Of a stretch of DNA of 8,781 bases, positions 5,258 through 8,781 are shown in pieces (position 1 is the first letter of the stretch; each line of letters opens with the position of its first letter). The notes below the pieces were generated by a model. That model ran no database searches and was not told the origin of the DNA. It saw only the letters and a list, made by a program, of their open reading frames with translations. Position numbers and translations under genes: made by a program. The stretch is from Benthicola sp039584685 (GTDB lineage: Bacteria > Gemmatimonadota > Gemmatimonadetes > Palauibacterales > Palauibacteraceae): positions 1 through 8,781 of the forward strand of contig JBDGXI010000095.1 of the NCBI GenBank assembly GCA_039584685.1, given 5' to 3'.

Positions 5258-7009
5258 TCAAGGTCCAGACGGTGCGGCCGCGGCGAGTACCTGTCGTTTG
5301 CCCATGAACCTGAGACCGGCGAGGCCGGCCAGCAGGAGCAGAGTCGATCCGAGGGCCAATTCCGGCTCGGCCAGCATGGCTCCCCCGACCGCGAACATGC
5401 CTCCGAACAGGGCCGCCGTAGCCGCTACGGTCCGGGCTATGTCGTACCGCAGCAACGTAACCGGTTCCAGGCCGGTCCGCGCCCGCACGGCCCGCCACCC
5501 CGATCCGCCGGGCCTCACCCTCCGGTAAAAGGCATCCAGAGTCTGGTCGGACTCGGGTTTCGTCAGGTACATGACAGGGATCCAGACGACGGCCGTGCCG
5601 AAGGCCGTCACGGCCAGGCGGAGCCCGAATCCCATGCCGCCCCATAACGGCAGGTACGTGGCCAGCGCGATGCCGAACCCCGCGAGCATCGAAGCGAGCT
5701 CGGCGGACGCGTTCACGCGCCACCAGAACCAGCGCAAAATCAGGACGGCTCCGGGACCGGTTCCGATCGCGATCATGAAACGAAACACGGTACCGATGTC
5801 GCTGGCCACGAAGGCCGCGGCGGCGGCGATCGCCACGATCCCCACGGAGGCCAGCCGGCCGAGAGTCACCAGCCGTTTCTGGCTCGCCTCGGGGTTCACG
5901 AATCGGGCGTACAGATCGTTCACCAGGTAGCTGGCGCCCCAGTTGATCTGCGTCGAGACCGTGGACATGAACGCCGCCACGAACGAGGCCACCACGAGGC
6001 CGAGCGCCCCGGCCGGCAGGTATTCGAGCATGAGCAGGGGATAGCCCATCTCCGGATCTTCCAGATTCGGGAAGACCACGATGGCCACCAGGGCCACCAG
6101 GATCCATGGCCACGCGCGCACCACGTAGTGCAGCACGTTGAACAGCCAGGCCGCCTTCTCGGCATCCTCCTCGGTCCGGGCGGCCGACATCCGCTGCACG
6201 AACTCCCCTCCACCATCCGACCGGCGCCACGCCCACCACTGGATGCCGAGGTAGGCCAGGAACGTGCCCATCGGAAGGTCCGGCGATCCGGGCCGCGGGA
6301 CCATGCGCAGGGCGTCCGAGCGGCCGATCTCCGCGAGCTGCCGCTTGAGCTCCATCACCCCGCCCACGTCGGCTATTGCGAACCCGGCGACCAGCAGCGC
6401 CCCGATCATCGCCAGAGTGAACTGGAAGAAGTCGGTAGCGACCACGCCCCACAGCCCGGCCAGGCCGGCATATACGAGGACGAACACGGACAGCGCAGCC
6501 ACGATCCACAATTTCTCGTCGCCCGGCAGGGAGGCCCCCAGACCGCCGAACAGCCCCAGGGCCTCGATGACTTTCCGCATGGCGAGCATCACATAGCCGA
6601 TGGCGATGCAGTTGATCGGCACGGCAAACAGGAACGCGCGCGTTGCTCGGAGAACGGCGGCGGGGCGGCCGCCGTACCGGATTTCCGTCATCTCCGCGTC
6701 GGTTACGACTTCGGCGCGGCGCCACAGGCGGGCGAAGATGTAGATCAGCAGCAGGTGCGAGAGGGCGAATGCCCACCACTCCCAGTTGCCGGCGATTCCA
6801 CGGCGCGCCACCACCCCGGTCACGTAGAGCGGCGTATCGACGCTGAACGTGGTGGCGGCCATCGACGTGCCGGCGAGCCACCACGGCAGGGCCCGACCGC
6901 CGACGAAGAAGTCCACCAGGCTGCCGCTCGCCCTACGCGAAAGCCACAGGCCGACCGCCAGGGTGCCGGCCAGGTAGATGCCGACGATCGCCCAATCAAG
7001 CGGAGCCAT
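5258..7009 (-). CDS. Sodium:solute symporter (SSS family), putative importer of cell-wall sugar
   Basis: A 583-residue inner-membrane transporter with about 14-15 hydrophobic helices, for example at 5-25, 41-60, 76-96, 122-144, 167-190, 193-216, 297-314, 332-352, 384-402, 408-429, 436-456, 463-482, 524-546 and 550-569. Family features are the N-terminal FFVGGRALPWW (35-44), the cytoplasmic EFVQRMSAARTEEDAEKAAW (269-288), and FMSTVSTQINWGASYLVNDLY (347-367). By position, S349 and T350 correspond to the sodium-coordinating Ser pair of characterised SSS proteins. SSS proteins carry sugars, amino acids, sialic acid and others, so the sequence does not give the substrate. Lying between nagZ and an amidase, with anmK ahead, it most likely imports GlcNAc-anhydroMurNAc, anhydroMurNAc or a muropeptide. 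I see no ampG-like gene in the window. The start is supported by GGAGG just upstream, in the 12-nt gap after nagZ. Confidence 0.9.
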   Translation of the reverse strand: MAPLDWAIVGIYLAGTLAVGLWLSRRASGSLVDFFVGGRALPWWLAGTSMAATTFSVDTPLYVTGVVARRGIAGNWEWWAFALSHLLLIYIFARLWRRAEVVTDAEMTEIRYGGRPAAVLRATRAFLFAVPINCIAIGYVMLAMRKVIEALGLFGGLGASLPGDEKLWIVAALSVFVLVYAGLAGLWGVVATDFFQFTLAMIGALLVAGFAIADVGGVMELKRQLAEIGRSDALRMVPRPGSPDLPMGTFLAYLGIQWWAWRRSDGGGEFVQRMSAARTEEDAEKAAWLFNVLHYVVRAWPWILVALVAIVVFPNLEDPEMGYPLLMLEYLPAGALGLVVASFVAAFMSTVSTQINWGASYLVNDLYARFVNPEASQKRLVTLGRLASVGIVAIAAAAAFVASDIGTVFRFMIAIGTGPGAVLILRWFWWRVNASAELASMLAGFGIALATYLPLWGGMGFGLRLAVTAFGTAVVWIPVMYLTKPESDQTLDAFYRRVRPGGSGWRAVRARTGLEPVTLLRYDIARTVAATAALFGGMFAVGGAMLAEPELALGSTLLLLAGLAGLRFMGKRQVLAAAAPSGP

Positions 7010-7013
7010 CAGG

Positions 7014-7018
7014 CCTCC
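7014..7018 (-). promoter_or_regulatory. Ribosome binding site of the symporter gene
   Basis: A perfect GGAGG, 4 nt before the ATG at 7007-7009, lies inside the 12-nt gap between the nagZ stop and the symporter. It is the strongest Shine-Dalgarno in the window. Confidence 0.65.
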
Positions 7019-7021
7019 GGC

Positions 7022-8494
7022 TCAATCGTCGCTCTCCCGCGCCGCCGCCTTGCGAGCCAGTTCGTCCAGTCGCGATGCCGCTGCCACTTCCATCGCCGGT
7101 TCGGTGGCCCACGCGCACAGGCCCGGGTGACCCAGCTCCTCGAGCAGACGCGGGTGCCCGAACAGGATGGGATAGGCGCCGCCCGCCTCCAGGATCCCCT
7201 CGAGCGCGGCGCGGGCGGTGATCGTAAGGGCCGCCGTTCCCTTCCAGGCCTGGGGGGTCGAGACGATCAGCAGGACGAGAGGGGCGTCGGCGCCCGTTCC
7301 CGGCGGACCGGGAGGCAGCACGTCCCACCCGGCGACGCGCAGGGTCTCGCGGAACGCTTCACCGAACGGCGCGCGCCGAGGCTCCTCACGATCGTCCCAG
7401 ATGGTGGCCACCCGGACGGGCTTTCCCCGCGTCAGCCCGCCGGGGAGCGCTCCCCCAACGGTCGTCACACAGGCGATCGAAAGGTCCGATCCGGCTCGGG
7501 CCAGATCGTCGGGCAGTCCCGTACCGGATGGCCGGGAAGGCGCAAACCGCTCCAGCGTCCGGGCGCCCCGCTCCATCGATTCGGCAAGCCGCGTCGCCAG
7601 CGCTTCCGACCGGTCCGTCTGCCGTTCCACGGTCGCGATCGCCCCGGCGAGGTCCGGCGGGTAGAGCAGCAGGTCGCAGCCCGCGGCTAGAGCCGCGACC
7701 TCCGGATCGATCCCCCCGGCCTGCTCGCGGACGCCGCTCATGTTGAGGGCGTCTGTGAGTACGAGACCCTGGAATCCCAGCTCGCCCCGCAGCAGGTCCA
7801 CGAGGATCGCACGATCCAGGGTGGCGGGAGAACCACTGCCTAGGGCCGGGTAGGCCACGTGCGCGGACATCACGCAGGCCACCTTGCCGGTCACGGCCCG
7901 GAAAGGCGCCAGGTCCGCATCCAGAGCGTCGCGCGAGGCGTCCACCACGGGAAGCTCGGCGTGCGAGTCGGCTGTCGTGCGGCCGTGCCCCGGAAAGTGC
8001 TTCGCGCAGGCCGCCACGCCCTCGGCCTGACAGGCTTCGATCCACGCGCGGCCGAGATCCGCCGCGCGAGCGGAGTCCGCCCCGAAGCTGCGGGTCCCGA
8101 CGATCGGGTTCCGCGCCTCGACATCCAGGTCCAGTACCGGTGCGAGCGCCAGATTGAGGCCGAGCTCCCGCGCCTCCAGGGCCGTGCAGCGGGCCGCGAC
8201 CCGCGTGGCTTCCACTGCCTTCGGATGGCCCGCCAGGGCCGCCGGGGGCGGAAAGGTGGTGAGGCCGCGCAGATGCTGGCCCGCGCCCCGCTCCAGATCC
8301 GCCGCCAGCCACAGGGGTTTGTCCGCAGCCGCCAGGATCTCGGCCGCGAGGAGGCCCGCGTCATCCGCCTCGGCCCCGAAGAAGATGAATCCGCCCACGT
8401 CCAGCCGCAGGGCGACCTCGATCCGCCGCCGGAGGTCGTCCAGCGGCTCGAAATCGAATCTCAGGGCTTCCAGAAACAGGCGGCCGGCACTCAA
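7022..8494 (-). CDS. nagZ: Beta-N-acetylglucosaminidase NagZ (glycoside hydrolase family 3) with C-terminal domain
   Basis: NagZ removes GlcNAc from GlcNAc-anhydroMurNAc(-peptide) during peptidoglycan recycling. The GH3 barrel covers about 1-325. It carries the NagZ signature KHFPGHGRTTADSH (K165, H166, D176, H178), whose Asp-His pair is the acid/base dyad specific to NagZ, and the likely nucleophile D248 in LVLTDALNM. Gram-negative NagZ proteins are usually about 340 residues; this one has about 165 more, with alternating hydrophobic strands (RVATIWDD, APLVLLIVS, AYPILFGHP) like the second GH3 alpha/beta domain. There is no signal peptide, so it should be cytoplasmic. I place the start at TTG 8492-8494, whose last bases form the anmK stop (TTGA). 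Starting there gives SAGRLFLEALRF, as expected for the family, whereas the longer frame from 8626 adds only Arg/Pro-rich sequence antiphase to anmK. Length is 490 residues. Confidence 0.92.
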   Translation of the reverse strand: MSAGRLFLEALRFDFEPLDDLRRRIEVALRLDVGGFIFFGAEADDAGLLAAEILAAADKPLWLAADLERGAGQHLRGLTTFPPPAALAGHPKAVEATRVAARCTALEARELGLNLALAPVLDLDVEARNPIVGTRSFGADSARAADLGRAWIEACQAEGVAACAKHFPGHGRTTADSHAELPVVDASRDALDADLAPFRAVTGKVACVMSAHVAYPALGSGSPATLDRAILVDLLRGELGFQGLVLTDALNMSGVREQAGGIDPEVAALAAGCDLLLYPPDLAGAIATVERQTDRSEALATRLAESMERGARTLERFAPSRPSGTGLPDDLARAGSDLSIACVTTVGGALPGGLTRGKPVRVATIWDDREEPRRAPFGEAFRETLRVAGWDVLPPGPPGTGADAPLVLLIVSTPQAWKGTAALTITARAALEGILEAGGAYPILFGHPRLLEELGHPGLCAWATEPAMEVAAASRLDELARKAAARESDD

Positions 8495-8781
8495 GCGGGC
8501 ACTCGCTTGCCGAGGATGCGCGGGCCCTCTGACCCGGTGGCCCAACCGAGGTCCAGCGGAATGCCGAGAAGGTGCTGGCGGGCGAACAGGGAGAACGCGG
8601 CCGCCTCCCGTGCGTCGCCGTCCCACCCCAGGTCATCGACGTGGCGCACGGGAATCGGGCTCACGTGCTCCGCGATTCGGCTTACCAGTGCGGGGTTCCG
8701 GCCGCCTCCTCCACACAGGTATACGGCCTCGATGTCGAACGGGACCCAGGAGAGCGCCCGCTGCACGGCTACAGCCATGAC
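8491..8781 (-). CDS. anmK: Anhydro-N-acetylmuramic acid kinase, C-terminal end
   Basis: AnmK converts 1,6-anhydroMurNAc with ATP into MurNAc-6-phosphate in the cytoplasm, the step that returns cell-wall sugar to metabolism. Only the last 96 residues are inside the window; the family is usually about 370. The glycine-rich ATP-site stretch CGGGGRNPALV and the characteristic tail GWDGDAREAAAFSLFARQHL, followed by GIPLDLGWATG, are visible. The methionine at 8776-8778 is internal, because the frame is open (GTC) to the window edge. The gene overlaps nagZ by 4 nt, so the two are almost certainly co-transcribed and coupled; NagZ makes the substrate of AnmK. The operon promoter must lie beyond the window. 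Confidence 0.9.
   Translation of the reverse strand, partial: VMAVAVQRALSWVPFDIEAVYLCGGGGRNPALVSRIAEHVSPIPVRHVDDLGWDGDAREAAAFSLFARQHLLGIPLDLGWATGSEGPRILGKRVPA

Noticed and set aside
2926..5307. 793-codon open frame on the plus strand across the amidohydrolase and amidase genes
   Set aside because: It is antisense to two genes with complete catalytic motifs. Its product is rich in Arg, Pro, His and Gly, and it has no recognisable domain. Long antisense frames are expected at this GC content.
5226..6884. 552-codon minus-strand frame inside the symporter gene
   Set aside because: It is the alternate frame of the SSS gene, Arg/Gly-rich without membrane helices, whereas the chosen frame gives a complete SSS protein.
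6128..7690. 520-codon plus-strand frame opposite the symporter and nagZ
   Set aside because: It is the antisense shadow of two well-supported genes. The composition is dominated by Arg, Gly, Gln and Pro, and there is no start context.
1..8781. CRISPR arrays, insertion sequences, tRNA or rRNA genes
   Set aside because: I saw no regularly spaced repeats, no transposase-like frames or terminal inverted repeats, and no tRNA- or rRNA-like segments. The genes are ordinary chromosomal housekeeping and cell-wall genes.

Overview
The window is GC-rich and every gene I can support lies on the minus strand, so transcription runs from high to low coordinates. The many long open frames on the plus strand are GC-driven shadows. 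Two lipoproteins, a cell-wall recycling gene set and a coenzyme-B12-dependent ribonucleotide reductase suggest a Gram-negative (diderm) bacterium. The gene content and protein style remind me of Gemmatimonadota, but that is an impression, not a demonstrated assignment.

Layout in transcription order: (1) the C-terminal end of anhydro-N-acetylmuramic acid kinase AnmK (8491-8781, cut by the window edge); (2) a NagZ-type GH3 beta-N-acetylglucosaminidase with an extra C-terminal domain (7022-8494), whose likely TTG start overlaps the anmK stop; (3) a sodium:solute symporter (5258-7009), 12 nt downstream; (4) a large lipoprotein N-acetylmuramoyl-L-alanine amidase (3313-5229), 28 nt further on; (5) a lipoprotein metal-dependent amidohydrolase (1791-3206) after a 106-nt gap that holds a possible 37-codon ORF; (6) a 384-nt intergenic region; (7) nrdJ, class II ribonucleotide reductase (1-1406, N-terminal 468 residues only, running off the left edge).

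Genes 1-4 read as one operon for recovering peptidoglycan fragments. The inferred scheme is that the surface amidase strips stem peptides outside the cytoplasm, the symporter imports the released anhydro-sugar, NagZ splits GlcNAc from anhydroMurNAc, and AnmK phosphorylates anhydroMurNAc to MurNAc-6-phosphate. The amidohydrolase lipoprotein could act on the released peptides. The symporter as muropeptide importer in place of AmpG is the most interesting hypothesis here.

The 1407-1790 region is regulatory. It has a good sigma70-type promoter (TTGACC, 17 nt, TATTCT) and two NrdR-box-like palindromes exactly 32 bp apart, one inside the promoter spacer and one at the expected transcription start. 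About 265 nt of leader with three strong hairpins follows before nrdJ. This points to NrdR repression of nrdJ, independent of the upstream operon.
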